NCBI GenBank assembly: GCA_964020155.1
Contig: OZ026554.1
Span: 5,725,416 to 5,789,415, forward strand
Source: Chondrilla cf. caribensis
Lineage: Eukaryota > Porifera > Demospongiae > Chondrillida > Chondrillidae
Reading direction: 5' to 3'
DNA: 64,000 bases
Below are positions 27,878-40,941 of the stretch, in pieces. The translations under genes were made by a program, and so were the position numbers. The stretch's first letter is position 1. The number at the start of each line of letters is the position of its first letter. The notes below the pieces were generated by a model. It ran no database searches. It was not told where the DNA came from and saw only the letters and a list, made by a program, of their open reading frames with translations.

Positions 27878-28537
27878 TGTAAGCAATGCATTATTTCAGG
27901 GAAGTGTACTCTACAACTACTTTTCTCATGGTAAACTGGAAAGAACAGAAGGATCCTCAATTACTGAAGGCATTGGTCAGGGAAGAGTAACTAACAATGT
28001 ATCTGATGCTCCTATAGATTCTGCTGTTATAATATCTGATGAAGAGGCTGTAACAATGGTGCATGGCATAATATTAGTTGATTTGTTTATTTGTAAAGTC
28101 ATGTAGTTGTCACTTGTTAGACATTTAGAATTCTCCATGAAGAAGGTTTCTTTGTGGGAGCATCATCCGGACTGAACGTTGCTGCTGCTGTTAAGGTTTG
28201 CTTAATGGTCTACACCTTGCTAGTATCATGGTAACACACACACATAATTTATAGGTTGCAAGAACATTGGGGCCTGGCAAGACCATTGTCACTTGCTTGT
28301 GTGATTCAGGACAGGTCAGCAGTGCCCACTGAAGTAGTCGCATTGTTGTGAACATATTTTTAACTCTCCAGAGGTACTTCTCCAAACTGTTTAGTAGGAC
28401 AGTATTGAAGGACCGAGGTGAGAGGGTTAATAGAGGCATACCTGTAGCTGGTATGTAAAATGTGAATGCTCTGCTCTTGCCTTCCTGCAGGTCTTCTCCA
28501 AACACTTCCAGAGAAATATCACAGTTCTTTGCATTGA
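26359..28537 (+). CDS. Cysteine-synthase-like PLP enzyme (5' end unresolved, one frameshift)
   Basis: Fold-type II PLP enzyme of the O-acetylserine sulfhydrylase / cystathionine beta-synthase family. Exons: (26359)-26387, 26456-26592, 26655-26705, 27176-27316, 27394-27508, 27573-27626, 27682-27743, 27900-28058, 28121-28195, 28255-28314, 28372-28417, 28491-28537. Motifs: [17 protein letters not shown] lysine in [19 protein letters not shown] (substrate loop), GPEIW, phosphate loop [40 protein letters not shown] and [13 protein letters not shown]. It lacks the haem-binding N-terminus and C-terminal Bateman domain of animal CBS and so resembles the cysteine-synthase type. No in-frame ATG precedes exon 1: the frame runs back into copy 1 of the 700-bp repeat. 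Exon 4 has a frameshift at an A7 run (about 27230) and lacks about eight residues after GYQCI. It may be a pseudogene or contain an assembly error. Confidence 0.85.
26874..27140 (-). mobile_element. 3' remnant of a non-LTR retrotransposon ORF
   Basis: In intron 3 of the cysteine-synthase gene, antisense, an open frame of about 88 codons ends at TAG (26876-26874). It reads [19 protein letters not shown] then [13 protein letters not shown], the CxxC...H...C zinc-knuckle-like end found after the reverse transcriptase in many LINE ORF2 proteins (C-x2-C-x8-11-EDE-HFL-x2-CP). A stop codon sits just upstream, so it is a 5'-truncated or decayed copy. Confidence 0.75.
27774..27872 (+). repeat. (GT)n microsatellite in cysteine-synthase intron 7
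   Basis: GT repeat with TTT interruptions beginning about 30 nt after the donor at 27744. Confidence 0.93.
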
Positions 28538-29039
28538 CAGTAATAAGAATTGAGAACTTTTGAATTTACCATTCTACTCATTAATAAAATACAAAAAGTT
28601 GATTCAGCCATATTATTCCACAGTTGAAATTCTTGCAAACATACGTAAGTGTTCCAAACTGATAAAAGTGACTGACGTGCTTTCATTTTGAAACTTTTTG
28701 GCTTTGTAAAAGGCCAAATTCAACTACATGTGGGACAATCAGCATCTTGATTCTAACGCCTTAACATCAATACAGGACCCACCCCTTTTACACATTCACA
28801 GGAAATACCCATTCCCTCTGTTCTAATCGACTGTCACTTAGGTTAAGTTGGGTATACTTATTTAGGCCATAGATACTCGTTATTGACAATTAAAATAAAC
28901 GCATAATTACATAATAAATATTAGTTAAAATGGTAATACGTGGGTGTAGCAATAGCTTTCACTCTTTCCAACCTTATGTCGTTCAAGTATCAAAATACTG
29001 TATTATAATGATCACATTAATGAAATTGTTGGATTTGTA
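28538..29039. other. Intergenic region after the cysteine-synthase gene
   Basis: No gene recognised; A/T-rich. AATAAA-like signals occur near 28582 and 28892. Confidence 0.6.
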
Positions 29040-29735
29040 ATTAATAAAAAAGTCACCCACTCAGGGTCAAAGACACCTATATATGGAGAGCTTTACAGGG
29101 ACTTTCCACAGAGACTGTGTACTTGCGTCATTCCACGAATGCAGAAGACACTATTCTAGCTGGGAGGTCAGCCGCGAGTCCCAAAGCTCCCCCCTACGGT
29201 TCTTTGTAGAGAGTATGCGACTGACCACCAGGAAGTGAGCTATTTTTTTTCAGAGAAAAAAAACCGTCCTTTTGAGGATTCGAACCCGCGACCTGGAGCC
29301 TAGAGTCGTGTCACCTGACCACCCCGCCACCGTGACCTATCTATTTTATTATTATTATCTGCGCTATTTAAAGTTGCCCTCAATTTTCAATTCGGAGAAT
29401 AGGCCACCCACAGGCACTCGAATCACTTGATCGTCTCTAATAGGTTTAGAAGAACCTTCGGTGAAGATTTAAAGTTCGTTGAAGTCTTTGCGCTCAAATT
29501 CTAGCCCAAATCCTAATTGTCGGCGTTTTGAAATCGGCCATTTTGTTCGCACAATATAAATAATATAAATTCACTGTAGTGGTTACGCGTAGGAATGCAT
29601 ATTATATGATGTTGCAGTATTTCCTAAATTCGAATATACTCGTAGATGGTGGAGCTACGTAGCTCGTAGCTACGGCAAAGGAGCTTTACAAAGTCTTCTG
29701 TTTCATACTATAAAACACGAGGGTATGTAAAGTTT
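29040..29735 (+). repeat. ~700-bp dispersed repeat with tRNA-like segment, copy 2
   Basis: Direct-orientation copy of 25658-26358. The tRNA-like segment is at 29274-29337 (minus). The sequences after the right edge differ completely between the copies, so the right boundary is sharp at the shared GTATGTAAAGTTT. Confidence 0.85.
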
Positions 29736-29937
29736 TCCTACATTCCAGACTGTATATGCATTATTGCTTTCCTGTGATAGAAACTTCGTCGGAGAATGCG
29801 CGAACACTGTAAGGGACATAGCAGTATTCCTCTACAAAGAGAAGATATTACCGAATTGCATCTTCGAGGTGTGGTTGTGTAGGGTATGGGTTGAGGTATA
29901 TTAACTGATAGAATATGTTCACTTGCTTCGTGTTCAG

Positions 29938-30110
29938 TTTTGAAGTAGTGAAGATCATTCATGACAAGATACTGGACATGACTGGTAGTAACCAGTGAGT
30001 ACATCATTATGTGAGCCTCTGTGATTATCATACTCAAGTATTACATCTGCTCTCAGAGTACCACTTGTTCTGGTGGTAAACAAGACAGACCTCCACATGC
30101 AAAATCAATA
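29938..30110 (+). pseudogene. RHEB: Rheb-like small GTPase, two-exon fragment
   Basis: Two spliceable pieces, 29938-29994 and 30057-30110, phase-compatible, read FEVVKIIHDKILDMTGSN then VPLVLVVNKTDLHMQNQ. This matches the part of Rheb just before and including the guanine-specificity motif NKxD (here NKTD; the usual Gly two residues before Asn-Lys is Val). The P-loop, switch regions and C-terminal half were not found on either side: copy 2 of the 700-bp repeat ends 202 bp upstream and satellite DNA starts about 270 bp downstream. It is either a fragment left by rearrangement or part of a gene with very distant exons. The left flank, 29736-29937, has an open stretch (KLRRRMREHCKGHSS) that is not Rheb and that I do not recognise. 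Confidence 0.7.
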
Positions 30111-30379
30111 GTTCTGTGTAGCACTGCAAACACACACATCAAAATAGAACTATTGCCAGTACCTGTTTTACAATAATCTATTATCACAATGTCAACACAA
30201 TAAGTTATATTATGTATACCAAATCTAGCACACCGCATTATGCTACAATGGGTCAGGTATTTAGGTACGTATCTCGTCGACCGGCACATGCCATTTTGTA
30301 TTTCCCACCGGTGTCATAGGTGTCAGTGACCCCCCTTTCCCTCTGACACCAGCATGGCCATCTTTCCAGGAAGTTTGAG
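30111..30379. other. Spacer between Rhe-like fragment and satellite
   Basis: No feature recognised; no continuation of the Rheb reading frame (no AESW or SSAKEN motif) in any frame. Confidence 0.5.
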
Positions 30380-33300
30380 AAATACAAATGCACAGACACA
30401 CTCCTGGACCTAGTACAGTCATTCTGATAACAAAAAGATGCATTTTGATGCCGACCAAAAATTCTCCCCACTGCCCATATGCCACATATAATAAAATGTA
30501 TGTTCTTTTGTATGTTTATAAGTGTAATATGCCTTGTTGTGATGACCTGAGCAATTGGACAATTCTTTGCTGGTCACCAAGGGCTAGCCAGTGTCCGTGC
30601 TAAACTCACCAACACATTTTGGGAAGAATTGAGATTGTCCTGAGTGCGCTATAAGTCTCGTGGTGACAAGCAAAAAAATGTCATTGTTTTGGCTTGTCAC
30701 CACGACCTCTCCTGTGTGCACGTAATGCATCATAGTTCTAATACGAATGCACAGACACACTCCTGGACCTAGTACGGTCCTTCTGATAACAAGAAAGATG
30801 CATTTTAATGTCGACCAAATATTCTCCCCAGTGCCCATATACCACATATAATAAAATGTATATACTTTTGTATGTATATAAGTGTAATATGCCATGTGGT
30901 GATGACCTGAGCAATTGGACATTTCTTTGCTGGTCACCAAGGGCTAGCCAGTGTCCATGCTAAACTCACCAACACAATTTCGTAAGAATTGAGATTGTCC
31001 TGAGTGCGCTATAAGCCTCGTGGTGACAAGCAAAAATGTCAATTTTTTGAGTTGTCACCACGGCCTCTCCTGTGTGCACGTAATGCATCATAGCTCGAAT
31101 CCGAATTCACAGACACACTCCTGGACCTAGTAGCTACCTTCTGATAGCAAAATAGATGCATTTTGATGTTGTCTGAAATTTCTCCCCATTGCCACATATA
31201 ATAATATGCATATACTTTGTATGTAGATTCATATATAAGTTTTCAACGCCTTGTGGTGATCACCTAAGCAGTTTGAGATTTCTTTGCTGGTCACCAAGGG
31301 CTACCCAGTGTCCATACCTAACTCACCAACACAATTTGGGAAGCATTCTGATTGTCCTGAGTGCGCTATAAGACTCGTGGTGACAAGCAAAAAACTGTCA
31401 ATTTTTGGTCTTGTCACCACTTCCTCTCCTGTGTGCACGTGATGCATCATAGCTCAAATCCAAATGCACAGACACACTCCTGGAACTGGTAGCTACCTTC
31501 TGATAGCAAAAAGTTGCATTTTGATGTCGTCCAAAATTTCCCCCTATTGCCAAAATATATACTTTGTATTTCGATTCATATATAAGTGTATTACGCCTTG
31601 TGGTGATCACCTAAGCATAGGAGAGAAAACTTTAAGCACCTTTTTGCATATCTCATGGGAGAAGGGGCGTGTCAACCTAATATTTTAGACAGACCTAGCT
31701 GGGGACGTGAGCTAACTTCTGAAACAATTCCCATCTCAATAGGTGACCCGTAACCCCAGCTACATTGGAAGGTGCTTAATATTTTTTCAATGTATGGGAG
31801 AGTATAGGAGAGAAAACTTTAAGCACCTTTTTGCATAGCTCATAGGGGAGGGGGCGTGTCAACTTGATATTTTAGAAAGACCTAGCTGGGGATGTGAGCT
31901 AACTTCTGAAACAATTTGCATAGCTCATTGAGGAGGGGGCATGTCAACTTAATGTCGACCAAAATCTCCCCCTAGTGCCAATATATATACTTTGTATGTA
32001 GATTCATATATAAGTTTTCAACGCCTTGTGGTGATCACCTAAGCAATTTGAGATTTCTTTGCTGGTCACCAAGGGCTACCTAGTGTCCATGCCTAACTCA
32101 CCAACACAATTTCGTAAGCATTCTGATTGTCCTGAGTGCACTATAAGCCTCGTGGTGACAAGCCAAAAAATGTCAATTTTTGGTCTTGTCACCACGGCCT
32201 CTCCTGTGTGCACGTGATGCATCATAGCTCAAATCCGAATGCACAGACACACTCCTGGACCTGGTAGCTACCTTCTGATAGCAAAAAGTTGCATTTTGAT
32301 GTCAACCAAAATTTCCCCCTATTGCCAATGTATATACTTTGTATGTACATTCATATATGCGTGTATTACGCCTTGGGTGATCACCTAAGCAATTTGAGAT
32401 TTCTTTTCTGGTCACCAAGGGCTACCTAGTGTCCATGCCTAACTCACCAACACAATTTGGTAAGCATTCTGATTGTCCTGAGTGCGCTATAAGCCTCGTG
32501 GTGACAAGCCCAAAAAATGTCAATTTTTGGTCTTGTCACCACGGCCTCTCCTGTGTGCACGTGATGCATCATAGCTCAAATCCAAATGCACAGACACACT
32601 CCTGGACCTGGTAGCTACCTTCTGATAGCAAAAAGATGCATTTTGGTGTCGACCAAATTTCCCCCCAGTGTCACATATAATAAAATGTTTATACTTTGTA
32701 TGTACATTCATATATAAGTGTATTACGCCTTGTGGTGATCACCTAAGCAATTTGATATTTCTTTGCTGGTCACCATGGGCTACCTAGTGCCCATGCCTAA
32801 CTCACCAACACAATTTCGCAAGCATTCTGATTGTCCTGAGTGCGCTATAAGCCTCGTGGTGACAAGCCCAAAAAATGTCAATTTTTGGTCTTGTCACCAC
32901 GGCCTCTCCTGTGTGCACGTGATGAATCATAGCTCAAATCCAAATGCACAGACACACTCCTGGACCTGGTAGCTACCTTCTGATAGCAAAAAGTTGCATT
33001 TTGATGTCGACCAAAATTTCCCCCTATTGCCAATGTATATACTTTGTATGTAGATTCATATATGCGTGTATTACGCCTTGGGTGATCACCTAAGCAATTT
33101 AAGATTTCTTTGCCGGTCACCAAGGGCTACCTAGTGTCCATGCCTAACTCACCAACACAATTTCGCAAGCATTCTGATTGTCCTGAGTGCGCTATAAGCC
33201 TCGTGGTGACAAGCCCAAAAAATGTCAATTTTTGGTCTTGTCACCACGGCCTCTCCTGTGTGCACGTGATGCATCATAGCTCAAATCCAAATGCACAGAC

Positions 33301-36300
33301 ACACTCCTGGACCTGGTAGCTACCTTCTGATAGCAAAAAGGATGCATTTTGATGTCGACCAAAATTTCCCCCCAGTGCCACATAATATAATAGAATGTAT
33401 ATACTTTGTATGTACATTCATATATGCGTGTAATACGCCTTGTGGTGATCACCTAAGCAATTCGAGATTTCTTTTCTGGTCACCAAGGGCTACCTAGTGC
33501 CCATGCCTAACTCACCAACACAATTTCGCAAGCATTCTGATTGTCCTGAGTGCGCTATAAGCCTCGTGGTAACAAGCCCAAAAAATGTCAATTTTTGGTC
33601 TTGTCACCACGGCCTCTCCTGTGTGCACGTGATGCATCATAGCTCAAATCCAAATGCACAGACACACTCCTGGACCTGGTAGCTACCTTCTGATAGCAAA
33701 AAGGATGCATTTTGATGTCGACCAAAATTTCCCCCTATTGCCAATGTATATACTTTGTATGTAGATTCATATATAAGTGTATTACGCCTTGTGGTGATCA
33801 CCTAAGCAATTTGAGATTTCTTTGCTGGTCACCAAGGGCTACCTAGTGTCCATGCCTAACTCACCAACACAATTTCGCAAGCATTCTGATTGTCCTGAGT
33901 GCGCTATAAGCCTCGTGGTGACAAGCCCAAAAAATGTCAATTTTTGGTCTTGTCACCACGGCCTCTCCTGTGTGCACGTGATGCATCATAGCTCAAATCC
34001 AAATGCACAGACACACTCCTGGACCTGGTAGCTACCTTCTGATAGCAAAAAGGATGCATTTTGATGTCGACCAAAATTTCCCCCTATTGCCAATGTATAT
34101 ACTTTGTATGTAGATTCATATATAAGTGTATTACGCCTTGGGTGATCACCTAAGCAATTTGAGATTTCTTTTCTGGTCACCAAGGGCTACCTAGTGTCCA
34201 TGCCTAACTCACCAACACAATTTCGCAAGCATTCTGATTGTCCTGAGTGCGCTATAAGCCTCGTGGTGACAAGCCAAAAAAATGTCAATTTTTGGTCTTG
34301 TCACCACGGCCTCTCCTGTGTGCACGTGATGCATCATAGCTCAAATCCAAATGCACAGACACACTCCTGGACCTGGTAGCTACCTTCTGATAGCAAGAAG
34401 GATGCATTTTGATGTCGACCAAAATTTCCCCCTATTGCCAATGTATATACTTTGTATGTAGATTCATATATAAGTGTATTACGCCTTGTGGTGATCACCT
34501 AAGCAATTTGAGATTTCTTTTCTGGTCACCAAGGGCTACCTAGTGTCCATGCCTAACTCACCAACACAATTTCGCAAGCATTCTGATTGTCCTGAGTGCG
34601 CTATAAGCCTCGTGGTGACAAGCCCAAAAAATGTCAATTTTTGGTCTTGTCACCACGGCCTCTCCTGTGTGCACGTGATGCATCATAGCTCAAATCCAAA
34701 TGCACAGACACACTCCTGGACCTGGTAGCTACCTTCTGATAGCAAAAAGTTGCATTTTGATGTCGACCAAAATTTCCCCCTATTGCCAATGTATATACTT
34801 TGTATGTAGATTCATATATAAGTGTATTACGCCTTGGGTGATCACCTAAGCAATTTGAGATTTCTTTTCTGGTCACCAAGGGCTACCTAGTGTCCATGCC
34901 TAACTCACCAACACAATTTCGCAAGCATTCTGATTGTCCTGAGTGCGCTATAAGCCTCGTGGTGACAAGCCCAAAAAATGTCAACTTTTGGTCTTGTCAC
35001 CACGGCCTCTCCTGTGTGCACGTGATGCATCATAGCTCAAATCCAAATGCACAGACACACTCCTGGACCTGGTAGCTACCTTCTGATAGCAAGAAGGATG
35101 CATTTTGATGTCGACCAAAATTTCCCCCTATTGCCAATGTATATACTTTGTATGTAGATTCATATATAAGTGTATTACGCCTTGTGGTGATCACCTAAGC
35201 AATTTGAGATTTCTTTGCTTTTCACCAAGGGCTACCTAGTGTCCATGCCTAACTCACCAACACAATTTCGCAAGCATTCTGATTGTCCTGAGTGCGCTAT
35301 AAGCCTCGTGGTGACAAGCCCAAAAAATGTCAATTTTTGGTCTTGTCACCACGGCCTCTCCTGTGTGCACGTGGTGCATCATAGCTGAAATCCGAATGCA
35401 CAGACACACTCCTGGACCTGGTAGCTACCTTCTGATAGCAAAAAGGATGCATTTTGATGTCGACCAAAATTTCCCCCTATTGCCAATGTATATACTTTGT
35501 ATGTAGATTCATATATAAGTGTATTACGCCTTGTGGTGATCACCTAAGCAATTTGAGATTTCTTTGCTTTTCACCAAGGGCTACCTAGTGTCCATGCCTA
35601 ACTCACCAACACAATTTGGTAAGCATTCTGATTGTCCTAAGTGCGCTATTAGCCTCGTGGTGACAAGCCCAAAAAATGTCAATTTTTGGTCTTGTCACCA
35701 CGGCCTCTCCTGTGTGCACGTGGTGCATCATAGCTGAAATCCGAACGCACAGACACACTCCTGGTCCTGGTAGCTACCTTCTGATAGCAAAAAGGATGCA
35801 TTTTGATGTCGACCAAAATTTCCCCCTATTGCCAATGTACATACCTTGTATGTAGATTCATATATGCGTGTATTACGCCTTGTGGTGATCACCTAAGCAA
35901 TTTGAGATTTCTTTGCTGGTCACCATGGGCTACCTAGTGTCCATGCCTAACTCACCAACACAATTTGGTAAGCATTCTGATTGTCCTGAGTGCGCTATAA
36001 GCCTCGTGGTGACAAGCCCAAAAAATGTCAATTTTTGGTCTTGTCACCACGGCCTCTCCTGTGTGCACGTGGTGCATCATAGCTCAAATCCGAACGCACA
36101 GACACACTCCTGGTCCTGGTAGCTACCTTCTGATAGCAAAAAGTTGCATTTTGATGTCGACCAAAATTTCCCCCTATTGCCAATGTATATACCTTGTATG
36201 TAGATTCATATATAAGTATATTACGCCTTGGGTGATCACCTGAGCAATTTGAGATTTCTTTTCTGGTCACCATGGGCTACCTAGTGTCCATGCCTAACTC

Positions 36301-39300
36301 ACCAACACAATTTGGTAAGCATTCTGATTGTCCTGAGTGCGCTATAAGCCTCGTGGTGACAAGCCCAAAAAATGTCAATTTTTGGTCTTGTCACCACGGC
36401 CTCTCCTGTGTGCACGTGGTGCATCATAGCTGAAATCCGAACGCACAGACACACTCCTGGTCCTGGTAGCTACCTTCTGATAGCAAAAAGTTGCATTTTG
36501 ATGTCGACCAAAATTTCCCCCTATTGCCAATGTATATACCTTGTATGTAGATTCATATATGCGTGTATTACGCCTTGGGTGATCACCTGAGCAATTTGAG
36601 ATTTCTTTGCTGGTCACCATGGGCTACCTAGTGTCCATGCCTAACTCACCAACACAATTTGGTAAGCATTCTGATTGTCCTGAGTGCGCTATAAGCCTCG
36701 TGGTGACAAGCCCAAAAAATGTCAATTTTTGGTCTTGTCACCACGGCCTCTCCTGTGTGCACGTGGTGCATCATAGCTGAAATCCGAACGCACAGACACA
36801 CTCCTGGTCCTGGTAGCTACCTTCTGATAGCAAAAAGTTGCATTTTGATGTCGACCAAAATTTCCCCCTATTGCCAATGTATATACTTTGTATGTAGATT
36901 CATATATAAGTGTATTACGCCTTGGGTGATCACCTGAGCAATTTGAGATTTCTTTGCTGGTCACCATGGGCTACCTAGTGTCCATGCCTAACTCACCAAC
37001 ACAATTTGGTAAGCATTCTGATTGTCCTGAGTGCGCTATAAGCCTCGTGGTGACAAGCCCAAATATGTCAATTTTTGGTCTTGTCACCACGGCCTCTCCT
37101 GTGTGCACGTGGTGCATCATAGCTGAAATCCGAACGCACAGACACACTCCTGGTCCTGGTAGCTACCTTCTGATAGCAAAAAGTTGCATTTTGATGTCGA
37201 CCAAAATTTCCCCCTATTGCCAATGTACATACCTTGTATGTAGATTCATATATGCGTGTATTACGCCTTGGGTGATCACCTGAGCAATTTGAGATTTCTT
37301 TGCTGGTCACCATGGGCTACCTAGTGTCCATGCCTAACTCACCAACACAATTTGGTAAGCATTCTGATTGTCCTGAGTGCGCTATAAGCCTCGTGGTGAC
37401 AAGCCCAAAAAATGTCAATTTTTGGTCTTGTCACCACGGCCTCTCCTGTGTGCACGTGGTGCATCATAGCTGAAATCCGAATGCACAGACACACTCCTGG
37501 TCCTGGTAGCTACCTTCTGATAGCAAAAAGTTGCATTTTGATGTCGACCAAAATTTCCCCCTATTCCCAATGTATATACCTTGCATGTAGATTCATATAT
37601 GCGTGTATTACGCCTTGGGTGATCACCTGAGCAATTTGAGATTTCTTTGCTGGTCACCATGGGCTACCTAGTGTCCATGCCTAACTCACCAACACAATTT
37701 GGTAAGCATTCTGATTGTCCTGAGTGCGCTATAAGCCTCGTGGTGACAAGCCCAAAAAATGTCAATTTTTGGTCTTGTCACCACGGCCTCTCCTGTGTGC
37801 ACGTGGTGCATCATAGCTGAAATCCGAACGCACAGACACACTCCTGGTCCTGGTAGCTACCTTCTGATAGCAAAAAGTTGCATTTTGATGTCGACCAAAA
37901 TTTCCCCCTATTGCCAATGTATATACTTTGTATGTACATTCATATATAAGTGTATTACGCCTTGGGTGATCACCTGAGCAATTTGAGATTTCTTTGCTGG
38001 TCACCATGGGCTACCTAGTGTCCATGCCTAACTCACCAACACAATTTGGTAAGCATTCTGATTGTCCTGAGTGCGCTATAAGCCTCGTGGTGACAAGCCC
38101 AAAAAATGTCAATTTTTGGTCTTGTCACCACGGCCTCTCCTGTGTGCACGTGGTGCATCATAGCTGAAATCCGAACGCACAGACACACTCCTGGTCCTGG
38201 TAGCTACCTTCTGATAGCAAAAAGTTGCATTTTGATGTCGACCAAAATTTCCCCCTATTGCCAATGTATATACTTTGTATGTAGATTCATATATGCGTGT
38301 ATTACGCCTTGGGTGATCACCTGAGCAATTTGAGATTTCTTTGCTGGTCACCATGGGCTACCTAGTGTCCATGCCTAACTCACCAACACAATTTGGTAAG
38401 CATTCTGATTGTCCTGAGTGCGCTATAAGCCTCGTGGTGACAAGCCCAAATATGTCAATTTTTGGTCTTGTCACCACGGCCTCTCCTGTGTGCACGTGGT
38501 GCATCATAGCTGAAATCCGAACGCACAGACACACTCCTGGTCCTGGTAGCTACCTTCTGATAGCAAAAAGTTGCATTTTGATGTCGACCAAAATTTCCCC
38601 CTATTGCCAATGTACATACCTTGTATGTAGATTCATATATGCGTGTATTACGCCTTGGGTGATCACCTGAGCAATTTGAGATTTCTTTGCTGGTCACCAT
38701 GGGCTACCTAGTGTCCATGCCTAACTCACCAACACAATTTGGTAAGCATTCTGATTGTCCTGAGTGCGCTATAAGCCTCGTGGTGACAAGCCCAAAAAAT
38801 GTCAATTTTTGGTCTTGTCACCACAGCCTCTCCTGTGTGCACGTGGTGCATCATAGCTGAAATCCGAATGCACAGACACACTCCTGGTCCTGGTAGCTAC
38901 CTTCTGATAGCAAAAAGTTGCATTTTGATGTCGACCAAAATTTCCCCCTATTCCCAATGTATATACCTTGCATGTAGATTCATATATGCGTGTATTACGC
39001 CTTGGGTGATCACCTGAGCAATTTGAGATTTCTTTGCTGGTCACCATGGGCTACCTAGTGTCCATGCCTAACTCACCAACACAATTTGGTAAGCATTCTG
39101 ATTGTCCTGAGTGCGCTATAAGCCTCGTGGTGACAAGCCCAAAAAATGTCAATTTTTGGTCTTGTCACCACGGCCTCTCCTGTGTGCACGTGGTGCATCA
39201 TAGCTGAAATCCGAACGCACAGACACACTCCTGGTCCTGGTAGCTACCTTCTGATAGCAAAAAGTTGCATTTTGATGTCGACCAAAATTTCCCCCTATTG

Positions 39301-40892
39301 CCAATGTATATACTTTGTATGTACATTCATATATAAGTGTATTACGCCTTGGGTGATCACCTGAGCAATTTGAGATTTCTTTGCTGGTCACCATGGGCTA
39401 CCTAGTGTCCATGCCTAACTCACCAACACAATTTGGTAAGCATTCTGATTGTCCTGAGTGCGCTATAAGCCTCGTGGTGACAAGCCCAAATATGTCAATT
39501 TTTGGTCTTGTCACCACGGCCTCTCCTGTGTGCACGTGGTGCATCATAGCTGAAATCCGAACGCACAGACACACTCCTGGTCCTGGTAGCTACCTTCTGA
39601 TAGCAAAAAGTTGCATTTTGATGTCGACCAAAATTTCCCCCTATTGCCAATGTACATACCTTGTATGTAGATTCATATATGCGTGTATTACGCCTTGGGT
39701 GATCACCTGAGCAATTTGAGATTTCTTTGCTGGTCACCATGGGCTACCTAGTGTCCATGCCTAACTCACCAACACAATTTGGTAAGCATTCTGATTGTCC
39801 TGAGTGCGCTATAAGTCTCGTGGTGACAAGCCCAAAAATGTCAATTTTTGGTCTTGTCACCACAGCCTCTCCTGTGTGCACGTGGTGCATCATAGCTCAA
39901 ATCCGAATGCACAGACACACTCCTGGTCCTGGTAGCTGCCTTCTGATAGCAAAAGCCTAACCCTGAATTCAAAATTAACCCTAACCCTAACCCTAATAGC
40001 ATCTCTAACCCTAAAAATATTCATGACCTAACCCTAACCCTTCTTCAGTTCACCTGAGCAATTTGACATTTCTCTGCTGGTCACCAAGGACTACCTAGTG
40101 TCCATGCCTAACTCACCAACACAATTTGGTAAGCATTCTGATTGTCCTGAGTGCGCTATAAGCCTCGTGGTGACAAGCCCAAAAAATGTCAATTTTTGGT
40201 CTTGTCACCACGGCCTCTCCTGTGTGCACGTGGTGCATCATAGCTGAAATCCGAATGCACAGACACACTCCTGGTCCTGGTAGCTACCTTCTGATAGCAA
40301 AAAGTTGCATTTTGATGTCGACCAAAATTTCCCCCTATTGCCAATGTACATACCTTGTATGTAGATTCATATATGCGTGTATTACGCCTTGGGTGATCAC
40401 CTGAGCAATTTGAGATTTCTTTGCTGGTCACCATGGGCTACCTAGTGTCCATGCCTAACTCACCAACACAATTTGGTAAGCATTCTGATTGTCCTGAGTG
40501 CGCTATAAGCCTCGTGGTGACAAGCCCAAAAAATGTCAATTTTTGGTCTTGTCACCACGGCCTCTCCTGTGTGCACGTGGTGCATCATAGCTGAAATCCG
40601 AATGCACAGACACACTCCTGGACCTGGTAGCTACCTTCTGATAGCAAAAAGTTGCATTTTGATGTCGACCAAAATTTCCCCCTATTGCCAATGTATATAC
40701 CTTGTATGTAGATTCATATATGCGTGTATTACGCCTTGGGTGATCACCTGAGCAATTTGAGATTTCTTTGCTGGTCACCATGGGCTACCTAGTGTCCATG
40801 CCTAACTCACCAACACAATTTGGTAAGCATTCTGATTGTCCTGAGTGCGCTATAAGCCTCGTGGTGACAAGCCCAAAAAATGTCAATTTTTG
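30380..40892 (+). repeat. 347-bp satellite array, about 30 units
   Basis: Tandem units of 346-350 bp. The leftmost units (30380-32000) are diverged and interrupted at about 31615-31945 by an unrelated twice-repeated segment (GAGAGAAAACTTTAAGCACC...); the rightmost are nearly identical. Each unit has a perfect 10-bp palindrome GGTGATCACC and a hairpin with arms CGTGGTGACAAG / CTTGTCACCACG (for example 36352-36363 with 36387-36398) plus an inner CCAAAAA/TTTTTGG stem. Variant markers recur every four or three units between 37.0 and 39.5 kb. The 61-109-codon reading frames on both strands are by-products of the repeat. Confidence 0.95.
39955..40040 (+). repeat. Interstitial CCCTAA block inside the satellite
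   Basis: Degenerate CCCTAA repeats (AACCCTAACCCTAACCCTAA and shorter pieces) replace part of one 347-bp unit. Confidence 0.85.
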
Positions 40893-40941
40893 GTTAGGGT
40901 TAGGGTTAGGGTTAGGGTTAGGGTTAGGGTTAGGGCTAGGG
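40893..40941 (+). repeat. (TTAGGG)7 interstitial telomeric repeat
   Basis: Seven near-perfect TTAGGG copies mark the right end of the satellite; the last unit is cut within its hairpin (after AATTTTTGG). Confidence 0.95.

Noticed and set aside
31398..40781. Repeated 61-109-aa frames on both strands across the satellite
   Set aside because: They recur every 347 bp, exist on both strands and vary as the DNA repeat does; no family resemblance. Treated as satellite, although I cannot exclude transcription.
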